From Tissierellia bacterium (lineage in GTDB: Bacteria > Bacillota > Clostridia > Tissierellales > Peptoniphilaceae), in the NCBI GenBank assembly GCA_030527425.1, contig JAUNAV010000003.1:1-57587 (forward strand): a stretch of DNA of 57,587 nt. The letters are read 5' to 3'. Positions 44,888 through 53,986 of this stretch are shown piece after piece (the first letter of the stretch is position 1; each line of letters begins with the position of its first letter). A program made the position numbers and the translations under genes. The notes beneath the pieces were generated by a model. The model did no database searches, had not been told where the DNA came from, and saw nothing but the letters and a program-made list of their open reading frames with translations.

Positions 44888-45481
44888 ATGGCAGTATCAA
44901 GAGAACCTATAATGAAAAGATGCAGAAGTCTGGGTATTAGTCCTTCATATCTTGGATACTCATATGAGTCAAAAAGACAACCTAAAAGATCAAGATCAAA
45001 ACTCAGTGAGTATGGTATGCAACAAAGAGAAAAACAAAAGGCTAAATTTATCTATGGTATCCTTGAAAAACAATTCAGAGGATACTACGATAAAGCTACT
45101 AGAATGCCTGGACAAACTGGTGAAAACCTCATAGTTCTTTGTGAAAGAAGACTTGATAATATAGTATTTAGACTTGGTTTTGCTAGAACAAGAAAAGAAG
45201 CAAGACAAATTGTAAGCCATGGTCATATTCTTGTAAATGGTAAAAAAGTTAATATTGCTTCATATCTTGTAGAAGCAGGAGATGTTATCGAAGTTAAAGA
45301 AAAATCAAAATCTTCAACACGCTTTAAAGAAATTAAAGAAGCTAACCAATCATTTGGTGTAGTTAATTGGTTAGAAAGTGATATTGAAAATCTTAAAGCA
45401 AAAGTAGTTTCAATGCCTCACAGAGAAGACATTGATATTCCTGTTGACGAGCGTGCTATTGTTGAGTTTTACTCTAAATAA
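44888..45481 (+). CDS. rpsD: 30S ribosomal protein S4
   Basis: 197 residues. The N-terminus MAVSREPIMKRCRSLG has lost the four-Cys zinc knuckle (C- form). The S4 RNA-binding domain RLDNIVFRLGFARTRKEA and QIVSHGHILVNG is intact. RBS AAGGAGGA. Confidence 0.97.
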   Translation: MAVSREPIMKRCRSLGISPSYLGYSYESKRQPKRSRSKLSEYGMQQREKQKAKFIYGILEKQFRGYYDKATRMPGQTGENLIVLCERRLDNIVFRLGFARTRKEARQIVSHGHILVNGKKVNIASYLVEAGDVIEVKEKSKSSTRFKEIKEANQSFGVVNWLESDIENLKAKVVSMPHREDIDIPVDERAIVEFYSK

Positions 45482-45511
45482 TAAGTAAAAACTAGAACTA
45501 AGGAGTATATA

Positions 45512-46462
45512 ATGATTGAACAAATAAACACTAATATTGAAATATTGGATTTAGACGAAGAAACTAATTACGGTAAATTCGCTCTATATCCACTCGAAAG
45601 AGGCTATGGTATGACCATAGGAAACAGCTTAAGAAGGGTGCTTTTATCATCCCTACCTGGTTCTAGCGTCTCTAAAATTTTGATTGATGGAGTTCTTCAT
45701 GAGTTTTCAGTATTAAAGGGCGTTGTAGAAGATGTTCCTGAAATCATATTGAATCTTAAAGGCTTAGCTGTCAAAAAGAATACTGAAGAACCTATTACAT
45801 TGTTTTTAGACATTAAAGGTCCACAAAAAGTCACAGCAAAAGATATTAAGGCTGATGATAATGTGGAAATAGCAAATCCTGATCATTATATAGCAACAGT
45901 AAATGAAAAAGGTAAATTATTTATTTCAATGGATGTTATAGATGGTAAAGGCTATAATACTGCAGAAATGAATAAAAAAGACACCGATTCAATAGGATCA
46001 ATTGCTATTGATTCTTCATTTACTCCTGTTAAGAAAGTCAACTTTAAGATAGAAAATACAAGAGTTGGTCATATAACAGATTATGACAAGCTAATAATAG
46101 AAGTTTGGACCAATGGAACAATTACACCTCAAGAAGCTTTAAGAGACGGATCTAATATTTTAATTGACAATTTTTCATACTTTGGTAAGCTTCCAGATAT
46201 GAAATTTCCTCCAGAAGAGGTTGTAGAAGAAGTTGTTGAAGAAGAAGAGGATAAGAAAGAAATTCTATCAAAAACAATTGAAGAGCTTGATTTAACATTA
46301 AGAAGTTATAATTGCTTAAAAAGAGCAGAATTTGAGACTGTTTCTGATATAGTTTCATCTACTGTATCTGATTTAAGAAAGATCAAAAACTTCGGTAAAA
46401 AATCACTAGAAGAAGTTGTAAATAAGATTGAATCATTGGGACTTACAATTGACAAAGAATAA
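45512..46462 (+). CDS. rpoA: RNA polymerase alpha subunit
   Basis: 316 residues: N-terminal assembly domain (YPLERGYGMTIGNSLRRVLL) to about 230, an acidic linker with a Val/Glu-rich run (EEVVEEVVEEEEDKKE), and the C-terminal promoter-contact domain with LTLRSYNCLKRAEFETVSDI and NFGKKSLEEV. RBS AAGGAG. Confidence 0.98.
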   Translation: MIEQINTNIEILDLDEETNYGKFALYPLERGYGMTIGNSLRRVLLSSLPGSSVSKILIDGVLHEFSVLKGVVEDVPEIILNLKGLAVKKNTEEPITLFLDIKGPQKVTAKDIKADDNVEIANPDHYIATVNEKGKLFISMDVIDGKGYNTAEMNKKDTDSIGSIAIDSSFTPVKKVNFKIENTRVGHITDYDKLIIEVWTNGTITPQEALRDGSNILIDNFSYFGKLPDMKFPPEEVVEEVVEEEEDKKEILSKTIEELDLTLRSYNCLKRAEFETVSDIVSSTVSDLRKIKNFGKKSLEEVVNKIESLGLTIDKE

Positions 46463-46473
46463 AGGAGGTTTAG

Positions 46474-46815
46474 ATGGCTAATAAAAGAAAACTTGGCAGA
46501 AGAACTGATCATAGAAATGCCATGCTTAGAAATCAAGTAACTAGTCTACTTGATAATGGCAGAATTACTACAACAGTAACACGTGCAAAAGAAACTCAAA
46601 AAGTTTGCGAAAAAATGATTACTCTTGGCAAGAAAAATACACTTCATACTAGAAGACAAGCCGCAAGCTATATTTATAAACCTGAAACTGTTCAAAAACT
46701 TTTTGGAGAAATAGCTCCAAAATATCAAGACAGAACAGGTGGATATACAAGAGTTCTTAAACTTGGACCAAGAAGAGGAGACGGTTCCGAGATGGCGATT
46801 CTTGAATTAGTTTAA
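46474..46815 (+). CDS. rplQ: 50S ribosomal protein L17
   Basis: 113 residues with [20 protein letters not shown] and the terminal [14 protein letters not shown]. Last gene of the ribosomal cluster; terminator follows. Neither an ECF transporter nor rplM-rpsI follows it, unlike many Firmicutes. Confidence 0.98.
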   Translation: MANKRKLGRRTDHRNAMLRNQVTSLLDNGRITTTVTRAKETQKVCEKMITLGKKNTLHTRRQAASYIYKPETVQKLFGEIAPKYQDRTGGYTRVLKLGPRRGDGSEMAILELV

Positions 46816-46822
46816 ATTCTTT

Positions 46823-46847
46823 AGGATGCTTAAGCATCCTTTTTTTG
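46823..46847 (+). terminator. Terminator of the S10-spc-alpha cluster
   Basis: AGGATGC / GCATCCT perfect 7-bp stem with loop TTAA (which itself extends the palindrome) and seven Ts. Confidence 0.93.
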
Positions 46848-46876
46848 TTGTTTTTAATTAGCTTAACTTTAATCAT

Positions 46877-46905
46877 TTGAAAAATTATAAATAAAATGAT
46901 ATTAT
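46877..46905 (+). promoter_or_regulatory. Promoter of the PAS-phosphatase operon
   Basis: TTGAAA at 46877-46882 and TATTAT at 46900-46905, spacer 17 nt. Confidence 0.8.
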
Positions 46906-46927
46906 TAAAGAAATAGGTAGGTTTAAG

Positions 46928-47995
46928 ATGCAAAGAGAATATGATTACGCCATTTTAAATTCAATGGATGATTGGGTTAGGCTTTTAGATAAAGATGGCA
47001 ACGTAATTTTTATAAATGATGCTATAAAAAATAATTGTGAAAATCCTGAAATAAATAGATATATGTCAGAAAAAAGCCCATATGTAGCAGCAATCAATCA
47101 TGAGTTTGTAAAAAAGAGTACTATTGTTGAAGAAAAATTTATTGCGGGTAAGTATTATAATGTTAAAATATCTCCTTTATTCCATGAGAATGAACATATA
47201 GGAGCAATAGAGGTTTACAGAGATATCACAAATGAAACCAAAATGAAGATTGATCTATTTAATGCTAATAGGAAGATGATAGATGATATAAGATTTGCAA
47301 GGAAAATCCAAAAAAATATTCTTCCTAAAAATCTAAATTATGACGGTCTACGACTAGATAGTATATATTTACCCTGTGATAATTTATCTGGAGACATGTT
47401 TGATATTATAAAAATTGATGAAAATAGATATGCTTTTTATATTGCTGATGTAATGGGGCATGGCGTTACAGCCTCAATAATGACTATGTTTATAAAGCAA
47501 ACCACTAAAGCTATTTTAGATAAGAATAATTGTATTGGTCCATCTGAGGTGTTAAAGAGACTAAAGAAGAAATTTTTTAATATGGATAACAATACTAGTC
47601 AGTATTTTACAATTTGGATAGCAATTTTTGATTTGAAAGAAGATGAAATGATTTTTTCCAATGCTGGACATAATTGTATTCCATTATTAAAAACAAAAAA
47701 AGAAATCAAACAATTGTATTTAAAAGGCAGAATGATTTCTAATGTATTTGATGATGATAATTTTAAACAAGTTACTATTAAACTAAATAAAGAGGATCAG
47801 ATTCTTTTTTATACAGATGGAGTAACAGAGAGTATAAATTTTGAGAAAGAATTTTTTGGAATAGATAGACTAAAAGAAATATTTTTAGAAAGTAATACAA
47901 CAAAAGACATACTTGATGAATTAAAGGAATTTTCTTGGGGCGAGCAAAAAGATGATATTGCGCTTGCTATTATTAAATATAAGGAGACAAAATGA
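46928..47995 (+). CDS. PAS-domain PP2C-type serine phosphatase (SpoIIE/RsbU family)
   Basis: 355 residues. A PAS-like sensor covers about 1-105 ([17 protein letters not shown]), a short linker follows, then the SpoIIE-type PP2C domain: [58 protein letters not shown] and KDDIALAII supply the metal-binding Asp/Gly positions. Such enzymes usually dephosphorylate anti-anti-sigma factors (STAS) in partner switching; no rsbW/rsbV-like gene is nearby. It overlaps deoC by four bases. Confidence 0.9.
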   Translation: MQREYDYAILNSMDDWVRLLDKDGNVIFINDAIKNNCENPEINRYMSEKSPYVAAINHEFVKKSTIVEEKFIAGKYYNVKISPLFHENEHIGAIEVYRDITNETKMKIDLFNANRKMIDDIRFARKIQKNILPKNLNYDGLRLDSIYLPCDNLSGDMFDIIKIDENRYAFYIADVMGHGVTASIMTMFIKQTTKAILDKNNCIGPSEVLKRLKKKFFNMDNNTSQYFTIWIAIFDLKEDEMIFSNAGHNCIPLLKTKKEIKQLYLKGRMISNVFDDDNFKQVTIKLNKEDQILFYTDGVTESINFEKEFFGIDRLKEIFLESNTTKDILDELKEFSWGEQKDDIALAIIKYKETK

Positions 47996-48636
47996 TAAAT
48001 AAATATATTGATCATACATTATTGAAAGCTGATGCAAGCTATGAGGATATAAAAAAAATAATTGATGAAGCAAAAAAATATGAATTTAAATCAGTGTGCA
48101 TAAATTCTTCATATGTTAAATTTGCTAAAGAATTGCTAAAAGATAGTGATGTTAATATTTGTACAGTTGTTGGATTTCCATTAGGAGCATCTAATTCTAA
48201 GACTAAAGCCTTTGAAGCAAAGACAGCTATAGAAGATGGCGCTGATGAAATTGATATGGTAATTAATATTGGATATTTAAAATCGAAAAAATATGATGAA
48301 GTTTTAGATGATATAAGACAAGTTAGAGAAGCTTCTAAAGGACATATTTTAAAAGTGATAATAGAAACATCTCTTTTAACTGAACAAGAAAAAATTAAAG
48401 CATGCGAAATTTCAAAACAAGCAAAAGCAGATTTTGTAAAGACTTCAACTGGATTTTCAACAGCAGGAGCTAAAAAAGAAGATGTCAAACTAATGAAGGA
48501 AGTAGTAAAAGATGAATTAGAGGTTAAAGCATCTGGTGGAATACATTCATATAAAGAAGCCATGGAAATGATTGAAAATGGAGCTAGCAGATTAGGCTGT
48601 TCTAAATCTATTGATATAATCAATGAGGAGAGATAG
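47992..48636 (+). CDS. deoC: Deoxyribose-phosphate aldolase
   Basis: A 214-residue class I aldolase. [10 protein letters not shown] carries the Schiff-base lysine; [12 protein letters not shown] and [12 protein letters not shown] complete the active site, and the phosphate loop is KASGGIHSY. Splits deoxyribose-5-phosphate into glyceraldehyde-3-phosphate and acetaldehyde. ATGA overlap with the phosphatase; RBS AAGGAGA. Confidence 0.96.
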   Translation: MINKYIDHTLLKADASYEDIKKIIDEAKKYEFKSVCINSSYVKFAKELLKDSDVNICTVVGFPLGASNSKTKAFEAKTAIEDGADEIDMVINIGYLKSKKYDEVLDDIRQVREASKGHILKVIIETSLLTEQEKIKACEISKQAKADFVKTSTGFSTAGAKKEDVKLMKEVVKDELEVKASGGIHSYKEAMEMIENGASRLGCSKSIDIINEER

Positions 48637-48638
48637 AG

Positions 48639-50084
48639 ATGTCCAATGAAGTTATGATGCAGGCATTTGAATGGGAAACAGATGCCAGTGGAAACTTTTA
48701 TAAAAAACTCATAGATGATGCAAAAGAATTAAAAGAAAAGGGATTTGATGCTTTATGGCTTCCTCCAATGTGTAAAGGTGGAAGTGACATGGATGTTGGT
48801 TATGGCATATATGACCTATGGGATCTTGGTGAATTCGACCAAAAAGGTACTGTCAGAACTAAGTATGGCACAAAAGATGAACTATTAAAAGCGATTAAAT
48901 CTCTACAAGAAAATGGTATAAAAGTATATGCAGATATAGTGTTAAATCATAAAGCAAATGCGGATTTTGCTGAGACTTTTAAAGCAACTATGGTTGATCA
49001 AAATGATAGAAATAAAGACATTGGAAAAGCCCATGATATTAAGGCATGGACAGGATTTGACTTTAAAAATCGAAATAAAAAATATTCTGACATGGTATGG
49101 CATTATTATCATTTTTCAGGGGTCGACTATGATGATTTGACAAAAACATCTGCTATTTTTCGAATCATGGGAGACGGGAAATATTGGAATAAAGGCGTTT
49201 CAAATGAAAATGGCAATTACGATTATCTAATGAATGCGGATATTGATCATTCTCATCCAGAAGTAAGAGAAGAGATATTTAAATGGATTGATTGGTTTTT
49301 AGATACTACAAATGTCGATGGTATAAGATATGATGCATTAAAGCATATAGATTTTAATTTTATAAAAGATTTATCAAAGCATATTCTAGAAAAAAGAGAA
49401 AATTTTTACATGATAGGCGAGTATTGGCTAGATGATGAAAATTCAATGGGAGAGTATTTAAAAGATACAGATTGGACGATTGATTTGTTTGATGTGCCAC
49501 TTCATTTTAATTTCAAAGAAGCAAGCGAAAATGGAAATAATTATGATATGAGACAAATTTTCGACAATACTTTAATGAAAGAAAGGCCTTTAAATTGCGT
49601 TACTTTTGTTGATAATCATGATTCACAACCGGGACAAGCCTTAGAAAGTTTTATAAAGGATTGGTTTAAAGAAATAGCATATGCGATAATATTGTTTAGA
49701 AAAGATGGATATCCATGTATATTTGCCGGAGATTATTATGGAATTGGCGGAGAAAATCCAATTGATGGAAAAAAAGAGATGTTAGATAATATGATATCTG
49801 TCAGAAAAGAATATGCTTATGGTCAACAAGATGATTATTTTGATCATCCACAAGTTGTAGGATGGGTTAGAAGAGGTGAAGACAATTCAAAATCTCCACT
49901 AGTAGTTTTGATATCAACAGGAGATATGGCTCAAAAACAAATGTTTGTTGGAGAAGAGAATAAAGGTAAAATTTTTATCGACAAAAGTGGAAAAAATAAA
50001 GAAGAGATAAAAATAGATGATGAAGGCAATGGAGTATTCAATGTAGGTCCTGGACAAGTCACCTACTGGGTGAGGAAAGATTGA
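48639..50084 (+). CDS. Cytoplasmic alpha-amylase, GH13
   Basis: 481 residues without signal peptide. MMQAFEWETDASGNFYKKL is typical of GH13 subfamily 5. Catalytic residues appear in GIRYDALKHID (Asp nucleophile), MIGEYW (Glu acid/base) and VDNHDSQPG (transition-state Asp). YADIVLNHKANAD holds conserved region I. It would hydrolyse intracellular alpha-1,4-glucans such as glycogen or imported maltodextrins. The start lies 2 bp after the deoC stop with GGAGAG upstream, and the stop overlaps the RNase H start. Confidence 0.95.
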   Translation: MSNEVMMQAFEWETDASGNFYKKLIDDAKELKEKGFDALWLPPMCKGGSDMDVGYGIYDLWDLGEFDQKGTVRTKYGTKDELLKAIKSLQENGIKVYADIVLNHKANADFAETFKATMVDQNDRNKDIGKAHDIKAWTGFDFKNRNKKYSDMVWHYYHFSGVDYDDLTKTSAIFRIMGDGKYWNKGVSNENGNYDYLMNADIDHSHPEVREEIFKWIDWFLDTTNVDGIRYDALKHIDFNFIKDLSKHILEKRENFYMIGEYWLDDENSMGEYLKDTDWTIDLFDVPLHFNFKEASENGNNYDMRQIFDNTLMKERPLNCVTFVDNHDSQPGQALESFIKDWFKEIAYAIILFRKDGYPCIFAGDYYGIGGENPIDGKKEMLDNMISVRKEYAYGQQDDYFDHPQVVGWVRRGEDNSKSPLVVLISTGDMAQKQMFVGEENKGKIFIDKSGKNKEEIKIDDEGNGVFNVGPGQVTYWVRKD

Positions 50085-50671
50085 TGAAATATTATGCTGT
50101 AAAAAAAGGAAGATCTCCAGGAATTTATAAAACATGGGATCAATGCCAAAAAGAAGTCATAGGATTTAAAGGAGCTATATTTAAATCATTTAAAAACTAT
50201 GAAGAAGCATATAATTTCATTAATGATAATAAAAAAGAGGATATACAAATAGACAAAAACACTGCTATTGCTTATGTAGATGGTTCTTTTAATCTCGAAA
50301 AAAGAATATATTCTTGTGGAGTAGTTTTTTTTGAAGATGATAAAATAATTAAAAAGAATCAATCATATGATGATAAATTTTATGTACATCGAAATGTAGC
50401 TGGAGAATTATATGGAGCAATGATGGCTATAGAGATGGCAATATCCAAAAATAAAAAACAAATCATCATATACCATGACTATCAAGGCATAGCTTCATGG
50501 GCAAATAACCAATGGAAGACAAATAATGAATTGACTAGATTATATAAAGAATTCATTGATGAAAAAAGAAAATTAATAGATATAAAATTTGTTAAAGTAA
50601 AGGGTCATTCCAATGATAAATATAATGATTTAGCTGATAAATTGGCAAAAGAAGCCTGTGGAATTGTATAA
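50084..50671 (+). CDS. rnhA: Ribonuclease HI with N-terminal viroplasmin-type domain
   Basis: 195 residues. Residues 1-45 (KYYAVKKGRSPGIYKTWDQC) form the caulimovirus-viroplasmin RNA:DNA-binding domain seen in RNase H1. The catalytic domain has AYVDGSF, GELYGAMMAIEMA, IYHDYQGI and the VKGHSND/ YNDLADKLA end, so the four acidic residues and the His loop are present. ATG 50084 overlaps the amylase TGA. Removes RNA from RNA:DNA hybrids. Confidence 0.94.
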   Translation: MKYYAVKKGRSPGIYKTWDQCQKEVIGFKGAIFKSFKNYEEAYNFINDNKKEDIQIDKNTAIAYVDGSFNLEKRIYSCGVVFFEDDKIIKKNQSYDDKFYVHRNVAGELYGAMMAIEMAISKNKKQIIIYHDYQGIASWANNQWKTNNELTRLYKEFIDEKRKLIDIKFVKVKGHSNDKYNDLADKLAKEACGIV

Positions 50672-50683
50672 CCACAGGCTTTT
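50652..50683 (+). terminator. Terminator overlapping the rnhA stop
   Basis: AAGCCTGTGG / CCACAGGCTT perfect 10-bp stem; the loop contains the end of rnhA including its stop codon. Short T run. Confidence 0.85.
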
Positions 50684-50685
50684 AA

Positions 50686-51078
50686 TTAATTTAATTCAGA
50701 TGTACAATTTGGACATCTGCTAGCTTCAATTGGTATTTCTGTTTTACAGAAAGGACATGTTTTTGTAGTAACCTCTTGTTTAACTTCTTCTTTAGCATGA
50801 AGTTTATTAAAGGCTTTTACTACAATAAACATTGCAAAAGCCACAATCAAAAAAGAAATAATTGCATTAATAACAGTGCCTATTTGCAAAACTACCTCAC
50901 CTAATTTTAAAGTAATTTCAGAAAAATCAATTCCAGCTGTTAAAAATCCAATAATAGGCATCAATAATCCTTCTACTATTGAATTAATAACTTGTGTAAA
51001 GGCAGCTCCAATTACAATACCTACTGCCATATCTATGACATTTCCTCTTTGAATAAATTCTCTAAATTCTTTTATCAT
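50686..51078 (-). CDS. mscL: Large-conductance mechanosensitive channel with zinc-ribbon tail
   Basis: 130 residues. MIKEFREFIQRGNVIDMAVG and VIGAAFTQVINSIVEGLLMP are the N-terminal helix and first transmembrane helix of MscL; the second helix is INAIISFLIVAFAMFIVV. The C-terminus is CPFCKTEIPIEASRCPNC, a CxxC-CxxC zinc ribbon appended to the channel. Start 51078 follows GGGGG; an upstream start at 51114 lacks an RBS. Releases solutes under hypo-osmotic shock. Confidence 0.94.
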   Translation of the reverse strand: MIKEFREFIQRGNVIDMAVGIVIGAAFTQVINSIVEGLLMPIIGFLTAGIDFSEITLKLGEVVLQIGTVINAIISFLIVAFAMFIVVKAFNKLHAKEEVKQEVTTKTCPFCKTEIPIEASRCPNCTSELN

Positions 51079-51124
51079 ACTACCCCCTTCGTTTATTATA
51101 ATAAATTTTTGCAATTCTGAAAAG

Positions 51125-51153
51125 TTGACTTTAATGATTTAGTTTTGTATTAT
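51125..51153 (+). promoter_or_regulatory. Promoter of the Nudix gene
   Basis: TTGACT at 51125-51130 and TATTAT at 51148-51153 with a 17-nt spacer, close to consensus. Confidence 0.82.
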
Positions 51154-51169
51154 AAAAACAGGTGATATA

Positions 51170-51760
51170 ATGCAAAAAATTGAAATAGAAAAAGAATATT
51201 TTGAAAAGATGAAAAAATTCGCCGTATTTATTCCGATAATTGAAGTAGATGGTAAAGATCATATTCTTTTTGAAGTAAGATCAAATAAAGTTTCTCAACC
51301 AGGAGATGTATCATTTCCTGGCGGACATGTAGAAATGAATGAAAGTTTTACTGAGTGCGCAAAACGAGAATTAAAAGAAGAGCTTTGTTTAAATGATTCA
51401 GATTTTACACTTATTGGCTTTTCATCAGTTAGATTAGATTATTCAAATAGAATTTTAAAAAGCTATTATGGTAGAATTCACAAAAATTTAGAAGATATAG
51501 AATTTAATGAAGAAGTAGAAGAAATTTTTGTAATAAGTATAGATTACTTAAAAAAAAGCTCTCCTGAGATGTATGAATGTGAACTTAAAGCTATTTTACC
51601 TAAAAACTTTCCATATGACAGAATAAAAAAAGGGAAAGGATATAATTTTTCAAGAGGGATTCATAAGATATATTTTTATGATACTAAACCAGTCATCTGG
51701 GGCATAACAGCTGGTTTTTTAAAAGAGTTTATTGAATCTAAGAAATGGGAGTTACAATGA
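51170..51760 (+). CDS. Nudix hydrolase, CoA pyrophosphatase-like
   Basis: 196 residues. QPGDVSFPGGHVEMNESF followed by CAKRELKEEL forms the Nudix box (G..E...RE..EE) preceded by the NuCoA-type PGxVSFPGG signature of CoA diphosphatases. HILFEVRSNKVS fits the same subfamily. Stop overlaps the next gene (ATGA). CoA turnover is the likely role; another nucleoside-diphosphate substrate cannot be excluded. Confidence 0.9.
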   Translation: MQKIEIEKEYFEKMKKFAVFIPIIEVDGKDHILFEVRSNKVSQPGDVSFPGGHVEMNESFTECAKRELKEELCLNDSDFTLIGFSSVRLDYSNRILKSYYGRIHKNLEDIEFNEEVEEIFVISIDYLKKSSPEMYECELKAILPKNFPYDRIKKGKGYNFSRGIHKIYFYDTKPVIWGITAGFLKEFIESKKWELQ

Positions 51761-52590
51761 ATGATAAATTAAAAGAGTTATTAAAATTATATGCATCAGA
51801 AAAAGATTATGTTAAAGCTATTTATTATTTGGATTACAAAAATATGAACTCATATTTCAATAGAATTATAACCATTGTAGATGTAGTTAAAATTTATCAG
51901 TTAGAAGAAGATTTAAAGAGTATTTTTTCTGATGTAGTACTTACTAATAGAAAAAAAGATAGTTTTAAATGCCAAGATAAAAGACAAAATTATACAAAAA
52001 TAAAGGTATTTTCTAAATCATATAATGAAATTGAAAATTCAATTATACAAGAAGAGTATGCAAATGAATACTTAAATCATCTTGAAGAAAAACCTGTAAT
52101 TGTAGTAGACAAAAAAGACTATTTAAAAGATATCGACCAAGAAAAGAAAATATATGAAAATCCAAAAGATTATGAATTTAGAAATTGTATTAGAAATTTC
52201 TTTACAAATGTATTAGAAACCTGTTATGCGACAGTTCAAAGAGATAAAATACTAGCTAGCATTAAACTACAAAATGTTAGATATGAGCTTTTAAAGATGA
52301 CTAATTGGTATATTATAGACAGGTATTCAAATGCAAAAGATATAGGAGAAGATGGAGAATTTTTAAAAAATACTCTAATAAAAGAATATAAAGATATGAT
52401 CTTTAATACTTTTACTGATACGGATATTTTAAATATTTATGATGCATTATTTAGTGCTTGTACAACTTTTAGAAAAATGGGACTACTCTTAGAGCAGCAT
52501 TTAGGATATGAATATCTAAAAAAAGAAGATGTTGAGATAATTAAAATCTTAAGAGCTAATTATAAAGAAATTTCTTCTTTAATAGGCTAA
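51757..52590 (+). CDS. ANT(6)-like protein lacking visible catalytic residues
   Basis: 277 residues. The C-terminal half matches aminoglycoside 6-adenylyltransferases (AadE/AadK): KMTNWYIIDRYS near residue 180, DGEFLKNTL, and FSACTTFRKMGLLLEQHLGY. In the N-terminal half the nucleotidyltransferase GS motif and its Asp pair are not visible: the corresponding places read YYLDYKNMN and RIITIVDVV, and the later IDLTL-type strand reads YTKIKVFS. It therefore looks like a pseudo-enzyme or diverged paralogue rather than a resistance gene. ATG 51757 overlaps the Nudix stop. Confidence 0.65.
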   Translation: MNDKLKELLKLYASEKDYVKAIYYLDYKNMNSYFNRIITIVDVVKIYQLEEDLKSIFSDVVLTNRKKDSFKCQDKRQNYTKIKVFSKSYNEIENSIIQEEYANEYLNHLEEKPVIVVDKKDYLKDIDQEKKIYENPKDYEFRNCIRNFFTNVLETCYATVQRDKILASIKLQNVRYELLKMTNWYIIDRYSNAKDIGEDGEFLKNTLIKEYKDMIFNTFTDTDILNIYDALFSACTTFRKMGLLLEQHLGYEYLKKEDVEIIKILRANYKEISSLIG

Positions 52591-52642
52591 ATAGAATTTT
52601 ATTTTTTTCTTATATGTGATAAAATTAAACTAGGAGCGTTAA

Positions 52643-53845
52643 ATGAGAAAAAGATTAAGAGTTTTATCCTTGGTTTTTTCTGCACTAATTGTATTTACTC
52701 CAGCTATTTCAAAAGCTGAAAGAATCGTTGGATATGATGAACAAGTTGAAAGTTATATGATTGGTGAAGAGAAAACTGGCGAAGTATTTTATGAAAAGAA
52801 TGCTGATCAAAAGATGCCAATAGCATCTATGAGTAAGATAATGACTTATCTACTTACAAAAGAAGCGATAGATGAAAATAAGATTTCTCTAGATGATAAG
52901 ATAGAAGTTTCTAAAAAAGCAGCAAAGCTAAATTCTTGGGAATATTCAGCTTTAGGCTTAGAAGAAGGCATGAAAATTAAAGTTGAAGATTTGATAAAAG
53001 GATTAATTGTAGTCAGCGGAAATGATTGTGCCGAACAATTAGCAGAATTGGTTGCTGGCGATGAAAAAGAATTTGCTAAGCTTATGAATAAAAAAGCAGA
53101 AGAATTAGGGCTTGAAACACAATCATTCTACAATGCATCAGGAATTCAAACAGATGATGATAAACAAAATTCTTCATCAGCTAGAGATATGTTTAAATTA
53201 TGCCAGTATGTAATTAAGAAATATCCTGAAGTTTTAGATTTTGCATCTATAAAGCAGATAGATATTAATGATTTAAATATCCATGCAAAAAATATTCTTC
53301 CTTTAGTAGGAGAAGTAGATGGAGTGGATGGTCTAAAAACAGGAACTACAGAAGAAGCAGGTTATTGTTTGATAAGTACTGTTGATATGAATAAATTAGA
53401 TTCAAAAGATCAATTTAGAACTATAGCTGTGGTAATGAATGCACAAAGTAGTGAGATCAGAGAATCTGCAGCCCAAGATTTAATCTATTATGTTTCGAGA
53501 TTTTTTGATACAGATAAGATTCTAAACACCGATACACCCTATGACAGTATAAAAATGAATTCTGTAAAAGAGGGCTATGTTGATTTATATCCAAAAGAAA
53601 ATCTAGAAATTATAAGAAATTTAGATAAAAGAATTATTGAGAAGGTAGATGTGGATCAAAGCATTAAAGCACCTATAAAAAAAGGTGAAAAAATGGGAGT
53701 AGCCAAGATAAAATACGACGATAAAGAATATGATGTTGATTTGATAGCGGCTAAAGAGCAAAAAGAAGCAACTAAATTTTCAAGAGTTATAAGAGCTTTT
53801 AAAGACTCATGTAATTTTTTATTAGAATGTCTTATAGCAAGCTAA
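52643..53845 (+). CDS. dacA: D-alanyl-D-alanine carboxypeptidase (penicillin-binding protein 5 type)
   Basis: 400 residues. A signal peptide ends near ISKAE. Serine peptidase S11 motifs: ASMSKIMTYL (Ser-x-x-Lys), VSGNDC (SGN triad) and DGLKTGTT (KTG). The C-terminal domain (from about 290) is the beta-rich PBP5 domain, and the protein ends in a hydrophobic or amphipathic anchor (SCNFLLECLIAS). Trims pentapeptides of peptidoglycan at the outer membrane face. An extended -10 (TGATAAAAT) at 52617-52625 precedes it. Confidence 0.94.
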   Translation: MRKRLRVLSLVFSALIVFTPAISKAERIVGYDEQVESYMIGEEKTGEVFYEKNADQKMPIASMSKIMTYLLTKEAIDENKISLDDKIEVSKKAAKLNSWEYSALGLEEGMKIKVEDLIKGLIVVSGNDCAEQLAELVAGDEKEFAKLMNKKAEELGLETQSFYNASGIQTDDDKQNSSSARDMFKLCQYVIKKYPEVLDFASIKQIDINDLNIHAKNILPLVGEVDGVDGLKTGTTEEAGYCLISTVDMNKLDSKDQFRTIAVVMNAQSSEIRESAAQDLIYYVSRFFDTDKILNTDTPYDSIKMNSVKEGYVDLYPKENLEIIRNLDKRIIEKVDVDQSIKAPIKKGEKMGVAKIKYDDKEYDVDLIAAKEQKEATKFSRVIRAFKDSCNFLLECLIAS

Positions 53846-53860
53846 ACTATAAGGCAATAT

Positions 53861-53937
53861 GTCTACGTAGCTCAGATGGATAGAGCACGCGCCTCCTAAG
53901 CGCGGTGTCGGAGGTTCGACTCCTCTCGTGGACACCA
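53861..53937 (+). tRNA. tRNA-Arg (anticodon CCT)
   Basis: A 77-nt cloverleaf. Acceptor GTCTACG pairs with CGTGGAC (one G-U), the anticodon stem CGCGC / GCGCG encloses loop CTCCTAA so the anticodon is CCT reading AGG, the T arm is GGAGGTTCGACTCCT, and 3' CCA is encoded. It sits between dacA and tadA with its own terminator. Confidence 0.95.
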
Positions 53938-53942
53938 AAACT

Positions 53943-53969
53943 AACTGCAAGTATTTCTTGCAGTTTTTT
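53943..53969 (+). terminator. Terminator after tRNA-Arg
   Basis: AACTGCAAG / CTTGCAGTT perfect 9-bp stem with a 5-nt loop and a T tract. Confidence 0.9.
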
Positions 53970-53986
53970 AATATAAAGAGGTATAT

